Source: Ophiura sarsii | Lineage: Eukaryota; Echinodermata; Ophiuroidea; Amphilepidida; Ophiuridae | Direction: 5' to 3' | NCBI GenBank assembly: GCA_035610835.1 | Contig: CM069443.1 | Location: 61,574,480-61,638,479, forward strand | Length of the DNA: 64,000 bases | Shown: in pieces, positions 47,274 through 59,379 of the stretch | Layout: each line of letters starts with the position of its first letter | Numbering within the stretch: the first letter of the stretch is position 1 | Made by a program: the position numbers and the translations under genes | The notes under the pieces: model-generated | The model's input: only the letters and a program-made list of their open reading frames with translations | The model's database searches: none | Told to the model about the DNA's origin: nothing

Positions 47274-47390
47274 AGTAGACCATCAGCAATAATAATGGGC
47301 GCCGGCGCGCCACTTTTGCAGGCTCGGGCCTGCGGCCTCGCCTGCAAAAGAGGCTTGCCGGGCGCCCATTATTATTGCTGATGGTCTACT
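47274..47390. repeat. GC-rich perfect hairpin (117 bp)
   Basis: AGTAGACCATCAGCAATAAT and AATGGGCG on the left pair exactly with the right arm (28 of 28), and an inner pair TTTTGCAGGC / GCCTGCAAAA continues the stem. The centre is TCGGGCCTGCGGCCTC. It could be a snap-back mini-element; flanks TAGTAGAC and CTACTACTC give no clear target duplication. Confidence 0.8.
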
Positions 47391-47429
47391 ACTCGTCCTT
47401 TATCTAATACTTACATGAAACCAGAATTA

Positions 47430-47860
47430 TCTATATTATAATACGCTACTCTCTGTCTGTTTGTTTGTCTGTATGTGCGCGCTTTTTCGTCGCCTTCCCG
47501 GGGTCGGGCGGCGTTCAAACTCGGTGGGTGGGTGCAGCTCGGTCCCCGCAAGAGCAAGTTCGCATTCGCTAGAGCGTACGAGGTCAAAGGTCATCTAGGG
47601 GTCAACTTTTTGAAGTTGGTCGGATCATGCTTAAACTCGTTGATCACAATGCTCGATGCATGGCGAGCGTGGCCAAAATAGTCTCTTTCTGGTATTAAAA
47701 CAAAATATTGCCAAACATCTTGGATATTAAATGATGCGACCTAATGGTAGATGATTGTTTTCTTTTGTAATGTGTGAAGGTTCAATAAATAATATGTACA
47801 GAGATGAATAACTTGGGTACATAACAATGGCAAAATACAACACCTATTTTATGAAAATAT
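47430..47860. other. Locally GC-rich segment
   Basis: TCTGTCTGTTTGTTTGTCTG followed by ~200 bp with many CG (CGCGCTTTTTCGTCGC, GGTCGGGCGGCG). An open frame (47475-47681) has no recognisable motif. This sharp GC change next to the hairpin could be the end of a mobile element I cannot name. Confidence 0.35.
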
Positions 47861-47913
47861 GCATCATTTAATGAAAATAATAATATTTACAGGTCACCAA
47901 ACCAGGGGTCTGC

Positions 47914-48210
47914 CTCAGCATAGAATTGGTGGCGCTATACCGAAAAGGCGCGATTGTAGCAGACGACGCAACGCTGGCCACGTGTCTCTCAGACGACCCA
48001 ATTTGGCAACGGGAGTGCACCATTTTGAATTATTTTTAACAGTCATCGCCCGGTTAACGATAAAAATCCTTCAAATTATGATGTATTTGTCAAAATGATC
48101 AGTTTAAAATTCGCGATTTACGTGTAATATTCACTACGAATTCAAAATTTAAGTTTCGCGTGGCCACCGTCGTCTGTTTAAATCTACAGCGCCCCCAAAC
48201 CTATGCTGAC
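47914..48210. mobile_element. Inverted-repeat MITE, GTCAGCATAG ends
   Basis: CTCAGCATAGAATTGGTGGC and GCAGACGACGC.ACGCTGGCCACG on the left mirror CGTGGCCACCGTCGTCTG and CAGCGCCCCCAAACCTATGC on the right. Arms about 70 bp, loop about 160 bp. Target site unclear. Confidence 0.7.
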
Positions 48211-48214
48211 TAAC

Positions 48215-51200
48215 ATGCCGTTTAATGCAGTTAAACCTGGTTAAACATTGTTAAACGCGTTAAACGCCGGTCACCGACGCATTCCAGACGATTATCATAA
48301 TTTATTCAAAAGGACCGTTTTCGCTACGTACGTTAGTATACGACTTTCCTATCCCAAAGTTAATAGTATCCCTGACCAAACTCCCATGGCCCCTGGATCT
48401 TAGGCCAAGTTAAAATAAAACTAGTTTCTCGTGCTAACTTTGTGAAAAAAAGAAGATGAGGTTATTTTTTTTCTTCTCCCCAAAATGGCGAATGCCCCTT
48501 TTTCCAAAACTGGTTTCGCTTTTTCCAACATGGTGGAAATGTTTTTGCTTCAAAATGGCCGCCACTTTTCTAAGACTAGCTTTATAACCTTAAAATGGGT
48601 ACATACTGGAAACTGCTCGCAATATTTCACATGTTTATTTTAATATAACACAAGGATTTATTCTCTATTTTTTCTCTTTCAGGACTAGGCCTACAAAGCT
48701 AAATAAGAAAAGATGTGTATTCTAGATTTACAAAATATCAGTGTGATCTCAGGAATATCTTGATAAATAAATCAGTTCCAGCCAAAAACGACAAACAAAT
48801 GTTCCGAAGACCACACTGGTATTTTAAAACACCTACCCACGGTTTATTTATATCATCTGATGATACAGTTTAATTTGTATCATGTTTTGATAATTAACAG
48901 TTTGCCTGTTATGTTGTTCTTTGATTTTAACAGTGTTTTTTAAATATTGACACGTTCTCCATTTACAACATCTGTGTGATCTTGAGAACATTCAAAAAAT
49001 AAAAATTGAAGAAAAAAAAAATTGAAAAAAACACAAAAAAAATTGAAAAAAACCCCTAATTTTGTTGACGCGGCGGCCAAAATGGATGCGCACGCGCGGG
49101 GAAGAGAAACTACTATTTTTTTATTTGGCCTTTTAAATGGGCGCCACTTTGACTTTGGTAATGCCACAAAAACCAGTTGGCGAATTGGCGTTCTCTTCTG
49201 GATGGTTCAATAAGTAACAATAACATCTACCGAGGTGATTGGTTTAGGGGAATATTGAGAATAAGATAGGCTTTTCCTCTGATATCAAAATAGTATAACC
49301 TGAGACCATCTCAGGTATAACCATACATCATAGCCTATAGGCTAGCCTAGGCTATAGGCATAGGCTGGGATTTTCGGGAATTGTGCTCCCGGGACTCGAT
49401 TTTGTTTTACGGGCGGGACTCGGGATTTACGAAAATTGGTAGTCCAGATTTTCGAGGAAGTGAAAACGCAATAAAATATACTAAATGTCTACCAAAGTGT
49501 ACCGCTGTAGATTTGTACTTCTCTGTGTTGTCTTCATTTATTATTGTCAAATCTGCACCGGTTTTAATCAGCTTCCGGACATTAACATCATTAACATTAC
49601 ATATTAAAATCGCGATTCGTTCAAGATTTACCATCAGAATAATGTTGTGTACTACCAAAATGCATAAAACTTTCATAAGTGCAACCAAATGTGCACAATG
49701 AAGCGAATTTTAGAGCAACATCGTGCGTAAAACACACCGCTCTGCCGATGTGAGCGGCGCCATACTCTTGGGTTCCTTTTTTAGTAGGAGAACCGTATGA
49801 GTAACGTTCAGGCGGGGTTGGACGATGATGTATTAGTTATTTTAAAGTACCCCTTTTCATTTTATATTTGGTTTATTTTGTACTCACGTCTAGGCTATAT
49901 CAGCCTTTCGACTCACTCGTAGTCATTTTTTATCTGCGAACGTTTTCAGAATTTTACTTTAACTGTAAATTAACGATATCGAAAGCTTATTAACAGTGGA
50001 AAGAACTGGCTTTGGGTTCCACAAACGTCGTTGAAGCAGTTCAGCAGTGAGATTTGTTTACCATTTTAAATTATCAATATTCATGACATACGATGCATAA
50101 TTAATTAAATGTTACCATATATGGCAAGATCATGATTAGAACGATACCAAATTTATATAGGTAAGTCAGTGCGTAGTAGTGTCGTCTATCTATGGAAAAT
50201 ACGATGTATTTGGAAGATAAATCACCACTTTAGGACACAGTTTGCCTCAATAAAGGCATGATTTTTGTACTTCCTCCCTCACCAATAAATTTGATTTTGT
50301 TTAACTGAGGGTTAAAGTATACATATTGAAGAATCAAAAAATGACGAAAAACAAAAATTGATATCCGCCAGATTTTTCACCCCCCCCCCCCATTTTAATT
50401 TGACGAGCTTTATCTCGAAATATCCTGTGCGACTTATGTCTGGTTTCGTCGGAGCGGGTCACATATTATTATAATTATATCATGAATAATAATGATCTCT
50501 AACCCCCTCCTGTCGTGATTTCTGTAGTAAGCCAATCACAATGAGACAAACACGCATGTACATCATGATACATGCATGCCGTGTGTTAATCAAATTTGAT
50601 GTCATACCGATTTACACGTATTTTCAATACAGTTTTGACAATAAAGAAAATAACGAAAAATTACCAAGTTTGTCGAATGGCAATCTAACTCATTTTATAA
50701 CATATTCATGCGATCATATTGTTTCACCATCTCAAGTACATTTCCCGACAAATACCACTTGTGTGACCGAGATAAAACCATATTTCACAGTCGCACTTTC
50801 CCCTTGACCTATACCGTGACCTTTCGCGTCGGGTCGCTTAAGCTTCCTGTAGTAAGCTAAAAACGACAATATGTCGATGTTTCAATGTACAAACTAAAAA
50901 CAAGGACCATTACAACTCTAGCAGAATTTGTTTTGATACACTCTGTACATTTATATATCATTTCTATTGAGTGTCTGGTAATTTAAGAACAACTCTTTTA
51001 TGTCTATTCGGACACCAGACCATTACCATTTCTTGGATCACGGAGAAATATATTTCATATGTGACCCATGTCTGGTTAGGGTTAGGGTACCAGAATGCCT
51101 TCAGTCTTCTTGGTAAATGTTGTAATATAGGTCTATGTCGCCGTAAGGAATGCACATTTCTATTGGTAAATTCATTCATTTAATAATCTTAATACAATCA

Positions 51201-51455
51201 CTATCTACGATTCTTCTCGTACCTTAGTGTACCTTCAGCATAATTATTCTCGACTGACAATTGCTTACGATTCAAGCTCACGTATGGCTTTTATTGCTTT
51301 TCATGTTATGAATATTTATTATTGAATCATTGAACAATATTTTGTCTGTAACGAAGTATAGGCGATTATAATAAAGCTAAAACGGTTTACTACATTGTAG
51401 GTAACACTTATACAATAGTCGCCAAAAGAATATTTGCATCACCGTAAGTATAAGC
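48215..51455. other. Unrecognised non-coding DNA with small motifs
   Basis: Contains AAAATGGC(C/G)GCC-type words at 48545, 49070 and 49135, a palindrome-like AGCCTATAGGCTAGCC stretch at 49327-49375, a C12 run at 50380-50391, and frames under 110 codons without motifs. The plus and minus frames at 49381-49701 overlap on opposite strands and neither is convincing. Confidence 0.4.
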
Positions 51456-51786
51456 ACCTACAGTCCTCAAAATAAGTAACTGACCAGGTAATAAATATAC
51501 TCTTAACTCTTAACTCCAAAATGTAAGCTCCTACATACAAAAATTAAACAATAAAGTTGTACAGAAATTTCTCAACATAAACTTGATACATTATTCATTA
51601 AGATCGGTTAATAATTAAGATCGCGACATTAAAAAGGATAGAACAAAGTGCAGTTTACATTTTCACACTTGGGATTTGAACACGCTGGACAGTGTGACAG
51701 GTAAGTGTATGGGTAGCATTGATCAATTGATGCATCCCCAATCCCCATCTTATATACTATCGACCAGTGAGTTGTCGCTACCAGTT

Positions 51787-54476
51787 CAGCGTGTCCCAAA
51801 AAACTGGGTCCAAAACTTTCAGAGCTTATAACTTAAAATATGGGAAACATAGATGCTTCATGTTTTAGAATATAAAATTAAATATATCTGACATTATTTG
51901 GTGAAATTATAAGACCAATCGGATGTAAAGGCCCTGTCACACCATAACGTATCGCCTCAACGTATGCCAACGTATGCGAAATATCGAAAAATACGTTGGT
52001 GTACGTTGGTGTACGCTGATATAAGTTAGGGGTACGTTGGGGATACGTCGTTTACGTTAAGAGCACGCTGTGATACGCTGTGACAATTTGGACCACGAAA
52101 AAATATTGAGCATGCTCAAAATTTCTCGACGTACTCAACGTGTGCTTAATACGTTCTGCATAAGTTCCCAGTAAGTTTGTGGTACGTTAAATATACGTTG
52201 ACATACGCTGACATACGTTAGTGGTACGTTATTCGTACGTTACTTGTAAGTTGGTATACGTTGATGCACGTAGGCTGACGGGGAAACGCACAGCCAACGT
52301 AGTGATAACGAGTTGATAACGTATATGTGCCGTATGTCTAACGTATGCCTGACGTATTTCCAACGAGTTTCGACGTATTCTCACGTATTCACCTTATGCC
52401 GGGCGATCGTGTAAGGCCCTGTCACGTATCCATAGCGTATCCATAGCGTATTGAACGTATACATTGCGTATGACTAACGTATTGATAGCGTATCACTAAC
52501 TTATAACATACTTATGACAGCGTATCACAGCGTATGCGAGCGTATGACTAACGTATGCTTAACGTATACTTAACGTAGCGTAGCGTATTCGTAGTGTATG
52601 ATGATGGGTTGATGTGTTCAGCACGACAGACCATGAAGAAGTGAGGATGAGATACTCAAGGGACCCATTTATATACTCAAACCCTCCATAAGTTCCCAAA
52701 ACGCCGAATGCGCGCTAGCTGTACGGTAGCCCTGTCACACCATGGCGTATCGCCTGAACGTATAACAACGTATGCGAAATATCGAAAAATACGTTGGCGT
52801 ACGTTGGTGTATGCTGATACAAGTTAGGGGTAAGTTTGGGATACGTCGTATACGTTAAGAGCACGCTGTGATACGTTGTGAAAATTTGGAACACGTCGAG
52901 CCCGCGAAAAATGATTGAGCATGTTCAAAATTTCTCGACGTACTCAACATGTGCTTAACTTACGTTCTGCATAAGTTCCCGATAGGTTCGTGGTACGTTA
53001 GACATACGTTTACAAACGCTGACATACGTTAGACATACGCTGACATATGTTAGAGGTACGTTAATCGTCTTAAGTTATAGGTTGGACATATGGATTTACC
53101 CTTCTAGATATTTTAATAGTTATCATCTAGGCTGCGTTTACTTGAACTGGAAACACTTGTCCCGCCGTGTACGAAACTCAATTTCTGCAACGGCATAAGT
53201 CACGTGTTCGTTGTACGCCGAGGATACGCTGAGGATACGTCGAGCACGGCAGACATACGCTACGAATACGTTGGTCATACGCTCGCCGATCGCATACGCT
53301 GTGATACGCTGTCATAAGTTTGTTATAAGTGAGTGATACGCTATCAATACGTTAGTCATACGCTATGTATGCGTTTAATACGCTATGGATACGTCCATTC
53401 CATCACCGATGTTGACGCAATTCGTTGGGAAGTTGGACGTTCTTTGACGTTCTCGGACTCTGACAATTTTCGAGCTATTTTTTGAATACGTCGGCATACG
53501 TTCAGGCCACGTTCAGGCCATACGCTATGGTGTGACAGGGCCTTAAGGTTTTAGAAATACAAAGCTTTGCATACAGCGTGGTCAGAACCCGTTTTTTCCG
53601 ATGTTGCCCATGAGCCGTCCATGCGTTGCATTTGAGCATCATACTGACGTCATCAAAGTTTTGCCTTTGACTTGATAACAATGACTTACTCAGGAAAATC
53701 TTTGTCATAAGGGGGATAAAAAGTGTAAATATCTATGATTTTTGTTAGAAAAATCAATAAATAACCTTCTGAGACACTGCCATCTTTGAAGAAGTTCAAG
53801 GACCATTTCTTCGAAATTGGAAACCAGCCGTTAAGTCAGTCATCTCATCAAAGGAATTAGAAGAGGAAGGGCTGGAACTTCAGATTTTGTTCAACCAGCC
53901 AGTCGGGATCGGGCAGGTAACTCACAAAAATACCTGCCCGACAGAAATTCCACCAGCCAGTGTAACTCTCACACTTGCACCGTTAGTTTGAAATTGTTTA
54001 CCCGCCAGTCGGTTGCCGGGGTACTTTTTCCCGACACAAAATGTGTGGGTGCTATTTGCAGGCATGGTATCAGGGTAACAGTTGCTCTGTTTTTGTATAT
54101 ATTCAACGACAAGGTTACTGCAATGGGTATTTATAATGTTGAATATTGATCCAAACTACCTATAATTTAACCCTTTTCTACCAAACATAAGATATTTCGG
54201 AGAATAAACACCATGCACATGATGTTGGGAAAACTTGCACACAACGCAAATGCAAGGCATAATGTGGTTTATTGCCAAATTGGAAAAAACGGGTTCTAAC
54301 CACGCTCTGTTGAAAGCTTTGTATTTCAAAAAGTTGCCATTTGATTAGTCTCACATTTTAACCAATTAAGGTCAGGTATATGTACCTTGATATCCTTAAA
54401 TGTATAGCAGCTACGTTTTCACCTTTTTAAGTTACAAGCTCTGCAGATTTTGGACCTAGTTTTTTGGGACGCGCTG
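51787..54476. mobile_element. Second-level inverted-repeat element
   Basis: Ends CAGCGTGTCCCAAAAAACTG and, reversed, CAGCGCGTCCCAAAAAACTA. The arms run over 200 bp to ACAAAGCTTTGCATACAGCG and AGAACCCGTTTTTTCC (53560-53610, mirrored at 54270-54330). It interrupts the outer element (uninterrupted site at about 30740). Its own left arm is split by 51930-53542. CAGGGTGTCCC-like ends recall mariner elements. The loop 53760-54260 is non-coding. Confidence 0.75.
51930..53542. mobile_element. Third-level element packed with ACGTAT motifs
   Basis: Ends GGCCCTGTCACACCATAACG and, reversed, GGCCCTGTCACACCATAGCG. TTAA follows on the right (53543-53546), TAAA precedes on the left. A direct ~310-bp repeat links 51932-52250 and 52731-53050, and an inverted one links 52413-52600 and 53210-53400, so it is a composite of at least two related elements. 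Dozens of ACGTAT/ATACGT/TACGTT words fill it. The TTAA target suggests a Kolobok- or piggyBac-like mover. No transposase. Confidence 0.75.
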
Positions 54477-54910
54477 TATATCAATAATCTGCATGTTGTT
54501 AGTCCGAGGCTGAGTGTAGACGAACGAAATGTTAAAATGAAAAACAGATTTTGTTTTGGTTTAGGGCACATAACTGATTAAATATTCATTCAATCGTCAC
54601 GTGTAATATCTCAAATTATAGACAAGAAATTTTCTTACCACTTTATTGGCTAACATTTGTACGTAGGAGTTACAGTTTTGGAGTTGAGAGCATATCTATT
54701 ACCTGGTCAATTATATAAATTAATGTCTAAATAAATGTTATAAACGTTGTGAGGTTATTTCATGAGTTCTGTTGTCGTCGTCGTCGCCGTGACCCATATA
54801 AAATGGGTATGTATCCCAAATAAAATGATTCCAATATATGTTTTTCAGTAGCGGGAAAATTCACAACAATTTGAGTCAGTTATGTATACTCCACAATATC
54901 AAAATATATA

Positions 54911-57129
54911 TGGCCATGCGTTTTAAGTTGGGCCGGTCTCGTGTGACGAACTTAAAATTGGTGAATATCGCGTGTATTTTCATTTGAATGGCGATAACTT
55001 TTCTATACTAGGCAATACCCCCACAAAAGTATACATTTTCTTGATTAAAATTGTCTTAGGAGTTCAAAAATGCACTTAAAATTAACATAGGATGAACCCC
55101 TAGAAGGTTATGAATTTGAAAAGGTCAACAATTTATGAAAAAAATCTGCTGAGAAAAAAAAAGAATGAAAACAATTCTGCATACCCTACAAGGTTAATTA
55201 TTGCAGATTTGAATTCCTGACAGTTAAAGCTTTCCAAGCATATATAACTTTCTATATCTAGGTAATGTTTACAGTATTTTGCACCGGGCTGGAAAAAATG
55301 TAATTTTGCGAAGAAAAAAATCTGACATACGAGGGGCAGTCAATAAATAATGAAAGTGATCATGGTATGGGATGCATGAGTGATTCTATTGAGGGGATAA
55401 TGTGATCAATACAAAGTATGAACCTTTGTCTTTCAAACAATACACTTTTGGATTTTTAAATGTGAACTATGACGTCATAGCACTGTCTCAAAGTAAGTAC
55501 ACTTGGGACACTGCTAAATCAGTTATTTGGCGGGAAGCAGCTAAATCCCGATTTGTTTTCGCATAAATATGATACTAAAGACAATAACCTTAATCCCTGT
55601 GTAATTTGGAATGTGTAGTATAAGAGGAAAAAGTAAGGAGAAGCAATTGAATAAAAGGTATACAAATATCAGTATTTCAAATAGCTACTTTTTATTTAAA
55701 AATGCCCAGTCAGTGAATCACTAATATGGCGGAAAATCAAACAATTTAGGAAAAATTCAAGCAATTAACCAGTTTGGAAGATTCCATATGATAGTTAACT
55801 AATTATCTGAACTTATTCGCATGAAACCTGCAGAAAAAATGCGCATGCGCAGACGGCAGATAATTTTGAAACGGGCCCAAAAATCATGAAATTTACCAGA
55901 TAAAAGCTTACTGTGCCTTCAAATTCTAATCAGAAATAATGAAAAATGTTTAAATCAATGTGTAAACATATTGTGATAGTCAAAATGAAGATATACAGGA
56001 ATGTATCAATCAAAGATGGCTGCCACAACCTCTCTTATTACTGTTATCTTTAGAGCTACTAGATATGTATTGTGTAAGTAATCGTCATATAATTTCAATG
56101 GTTTGAGGAAATTTTATGAACAGCTACTTTTGAAATCCCCACTATTATTGCTTTACATCCCACAACAATTTATTAAATTATAATCCCTCTATTGTTCTTT
56201 ATCCTTTGTTGTTTTCTAAGGTATATTATTGTGGATTTTGCTAAATAAAAGCGTATTTGAGATGGTCCCTTCTTTTTCGTATTAAGGCATTCAGATCTAA
56301 AAAAGAGTGTCAAACAGAGATAAGTGTGTATTCTAACTATGTGCCAAGTGTTATCTGTTTTTATGCTTGCACTGCCGAGATATACGCAAATGTATCAATA
56401 AACCCATATTCAACATATTACATATCCAGCCAAATAATTGGCAGATTTCAGTCAGTGTCTGAAACCTATTGTGTTTATGTTAATGACGTTACATAACCAA
56501 AGGTATCTAACAATCCAAAAGTGTATTGTTTGAAAGACAAAGGTTCATACTTTGTATTGATCACATTATCCCCTCAATAGAATCACTCATGCATCCCATA
56601 CCATGATCACTTTGCCTAAACCGTATGTGCTGGTAAAAGACGCTGCGTCGGTACATATCCATCCAGTCATACACATGTAGTTCTTCAATGCATTGCGGGT
56701 CTGTAATTATTGATTAATTCTTTATTAATTAAGGTGATTACCCATTATTAAACATCTAAATTATTCAAATCAGTTTATTTACCAGAGTTTATGTACTTAG
56801 ATGCAACAATTTCATTCCATAAACATGATTTAACTCAATTGCACTGAACTGTACTGTAGATGCCAAATTTGCTGCGCCGGACTCTCCTGCGCCGGACTCT
56901 CCTCCACCCCTGATGTTGGTTAATTAGCCATTAATTAACAAAAAATGACAAAATTTTAACACATGCTAATACTTTTATCTTCTTGCCCTGCATAAGAGCT
57001 TTATTTTGATTCCAAATTTAGCTATGTAGGTGGTATCTTTATACAAGAAATTGAATAGACAATGTCATTTTTGATGTGCCGATGTCACAACTCCACCTTT
57101 TTGCAGGCCCAGTTCAAAACGCATGGCCA
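54911..57129. mobile_element. TGGCCATGCG inverted-repeat element, host of a mariner
   Basis: Ends TGGCCATGCGTTTTAAGTTG and, reversed, TGGCCATGCGTTTTGAACTG, with TATATA on both sides. The left arm carries AAAAGTATACATTTTCTTGA at 55024. Interrupted by the mariner-like element at 55330-56613; without it about 0.93 kb. The ends resemble those of 60012-60660 (TGGCCATGTGTTTTGAACTC). Confidence 0.75.
55330..56613. mobile_element. Mariner-like non-autonomous element, second copy
   Basis: Same family as 7451-8817 but reversed inside. Left end CGAGGGGCAGTCAATAAATA after TA (55328-55329). The right arm stops at CCATGATCACTTT, so about 25 terminal bases are missing. The 79-codon frame 56257-56496 in it has no counterpart in the other copy. 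Confidence 0.85.
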
Positions 57130-57713
57130 TATATCAATAAAGATCATCTTGAAGTCAAATATTCTAAACTAAGACTAAGTTTAAGACTACGTTGAAAATT
57201 AAAACTGTTATACAAACACGATAACAAATTATGGATTATTATAAAGCTTTTAAACCTACCAATTAAAACTGCTATAATAACACTTGTCATATAAGCATTA
57301 ACGTCGTATAACATAATTCCTTCAATTATCCCATAATATAATAACAAATAATAAGACACTTGACTACTGCAATTTACTGAAATTGGTTCATTATGCATAA
57401 AGGTATATTGTATAATCCTACTTACACAGATAGAGGTTTCAATTTGATTTTGCTGTACGTTTTCCAATTAAAACATCTGAGACGATGGATCGGGGATATG
57501 ATGCAACGCAATATGGTGAAACATGACGTAATTATGACGTGCAACACCTATGTTATGTTTGCCGGTCATGAAGCTCAATATAGACACCAATCAAAAACGT
57601 TGACAATTTACCGAAAACAGCAAATAGTCGGTTTCTTCGTCTCAATTTTGTAAGAATTTGTCCAATGTTTTCAAGACGTCAAAGCCAAACCATTTGAAGC
57701 GCTTATGAAATTA
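57130..57713. other. Unrecognised non-coding DNA
   Basis: No repeat or motif found. Overlapping opposite frames (57144-57467 minus, 57393-57653 plus) have no recognisable features. Confidence 0.4.
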
Positions 57714-58085
57714 CAGGGTGTCCCAAAAGTTTCGAAACCATTTTAAGGATTTACATCTCTCTTGAAATACGTCGCAGTACCAAACTGAAAATATATTTGG
57801 AAAGAGTTAACTAATTTTCTTAACGTGGCGTAAATGCTGAGGTCACACAGTGCCGATTATGGCTCCCGTTTGATATCAGACAGCGCTACAAAAACTATCT
57901 TCAATGATCTGGAATGTCCTATCATTGTCCTATCATTGTCTGAACGTAGTCGTATGCGTTCGTAACAAAGTCATACAGATCGGAAATGGTCCGGGGAGGT
58001 CGGCCAAGCACTCCCGACAGTTAGGTGTGTCCCGTAACATTACGGGAAACTCTACCAATTTGGTCTAGTCGGCTTATCAATTTAT
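57714..58085 (+). mobile_element. Left end of a mariner/Tc1 element with decayed transposase
   Basis: After TA (57712-57713) it begins CAGGGTGTCCCAAAAGTTTC. A short frame at 57982-58068 reads GNGPGRSAKHSRQLGVSRNI then drifts to a stop (TAG at 58066). GR(S/P)..H(S)RQLGVSRN(T/I) resembles the helix-turn-helix DNA-binding part of Tc1/mariner transposases. The catalytic DDE/D region and the right end are absent. Truncated around 58085. Confidence 0.45.
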
Positions 58086-58461
58086 ATTTCTGGTTTTAAA
58101 ACGCACTGTAGACATCTGGGACATCTTGTTCGTTAGATCACAAATCATGTTGTGTATAGCAAGTATACTCTTATTGCACTGCGAGTAACATGTTATCATC
58201 AGATATGGAAACCACGCCGACAGAACTTAATGATAATTTTAAACCAGCAATTTATTTGTAAAAGAAGTACATAAGTAACTAGAAAAAGTTGGTGAACATT
58301 TTCTAAAATGTCACTATTAGGGAAATAACACATTAATGGTTCACTTGCTTTACTTGAAATATTCCATTCAGGAGCTTTGTTCCCCCTTGGTTATGTGGTT
58401 AATTGAATTTATACATTATTATCACAATTTATAATCCGACAACAGGAACGGCCCTGCCTCA

Positions 58462-58680
58462 TGCATATCATATTATAGTAAATATATAAATATGCATATC
58501 ATATTATAGTAAATATATAAATATGCATATCATATTATAGTAAATATATAAATATGCATATCATATTATAGTAAATATATAAATATGCATATCATATTAT
58601 AGTAAATATATAAATATGCATATCATATTATAGTAAATATATAAATATGCATATCATATTATAGTAAATATATAAATATA
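58462..58680 (+). repeat. 31-bp tandem repeat, seven copies
   Basis: Unit ATATGCATATCATATTATAG plus TAAATATATAA, essentially identical in all copies, which suggests recent expansion. Contains ATATGCATAT, an octamer-like palindrome. Non-coding. Confidence 0.95.
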
Positions 58681-58807
58681 TCATATCTTTTGAATACAAT
58701 GTAAGGAACGTTATCAGATTGTATATTCTGAAATGGTGGAGAGCAATATCGGGGCCATCCTAGTAATAGCGTTAACTACTGTATACATTCACGCGAACAG
58801 CCTTCGG

Positions 58808-58945
58808 CGTTTAGTATTGATCGGGTAGTTGGCTATCGTTGCCTGTCTCATGTAAATCACAGTAACTCTAATACGCATTTCTCAGGCCTCACACCATTGT
58901 ACCTTAAGTTTCATATGTGTCCCCGTAATGTTCATTAACAAAATA
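58808..58945. repeat. Inverse copy of 33925-34108
   Basis: See the matching words ATTGATCGGGTAGTTGGC and CCTTAAGTTTCATATGTG. It sits immediately before the fold-back element at 58965, just as the other copy precedes the 34.8-kb cluster by ~700 bp. Confidence 0.7.
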
Positions 58946-58964
58946 TGTCATAATATTTCAAAGT

Positions 58965-59108
58965 TACTGTTAAGTACCGGTAATAAACCTGGTTTGTGAA
59001 GGTTTTTACTGTTACAAAATTTACCGTTAATTAACGTTATCTTGCTGTTTCTACTGGGCAAACTTACCGGTAATTAACGTTAAGTTCCCCAGTAGAAACA
59101 CGCTCATA
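58965..59108. mobile_element. GTTTCTACTGGG fold-back element, simple copy
   Basis: TTACTGTTAAGTACCGG, then AACCTGGTTTGTGAAGGTTT, TTACCGTTAATTAACG, GTTTCTACTGGGCAAACTTA and CCCAGTAGAAACACGC. The cleanest copy of the family seen in nested form at 34805-35770. Confidence 0.75.
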
Positions 59109-59149
59109 CTTGCTAATCAATATTAGTCGGGATATCATTATGTAATGCT

Positions 59150-59375
59150 GTATCGTCACACGAATTACTTGCAGTGTGCATGATTCCAGTCACGCTGCTT
59201 ATATCGAGTAAAATCTGCCGGAACTACACGGCGTAAAACGAATCATATAACTTGACCCATAAAAGAGTGTCACTTCAATTTCCTCAGCACTTCAACGAGT
59301 TTGTAGTATGTTTGTCACGCAATCACGCCATTTAGTAAAAAACACCTGGTTGTTTTACAGGGTGGTTCAATATAA
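59150..59375. repeat. Copy of 35815-36040
   Basis: Direct match including GCATGATTCCAGTCACGCTG and ACAGGGTGGTTCAAT; a ~25-bp difference at 59205-59235 separates them. Confidence 0.8.
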
Positions 59376-59379
59376 GTTT

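Larger units (their letters stand above)
51461..54717. mobile_element. TA-site DNA element carrying two nested elements
   Basis: Left end CAGTCCTCAAAATAAGTAAC after TA (51459-51460). The right arm TTTTGGAGTTGAG, ATTACCTGGTCA (to 54717) mirrors it, though the last ~20 bp are lost; the copy at 30590-30993 keeps them. Interrupted by 51787-54476. No transposase seen. Tc1/mariner affinity is inferred from TA. Confidence 0.75.

Noticed and set aside
51076..51092. GGTTAGGGTTAGGGTA, telomere-like
   Set aside because: Only about two and a half units. Too short to call an interstitial telomere.
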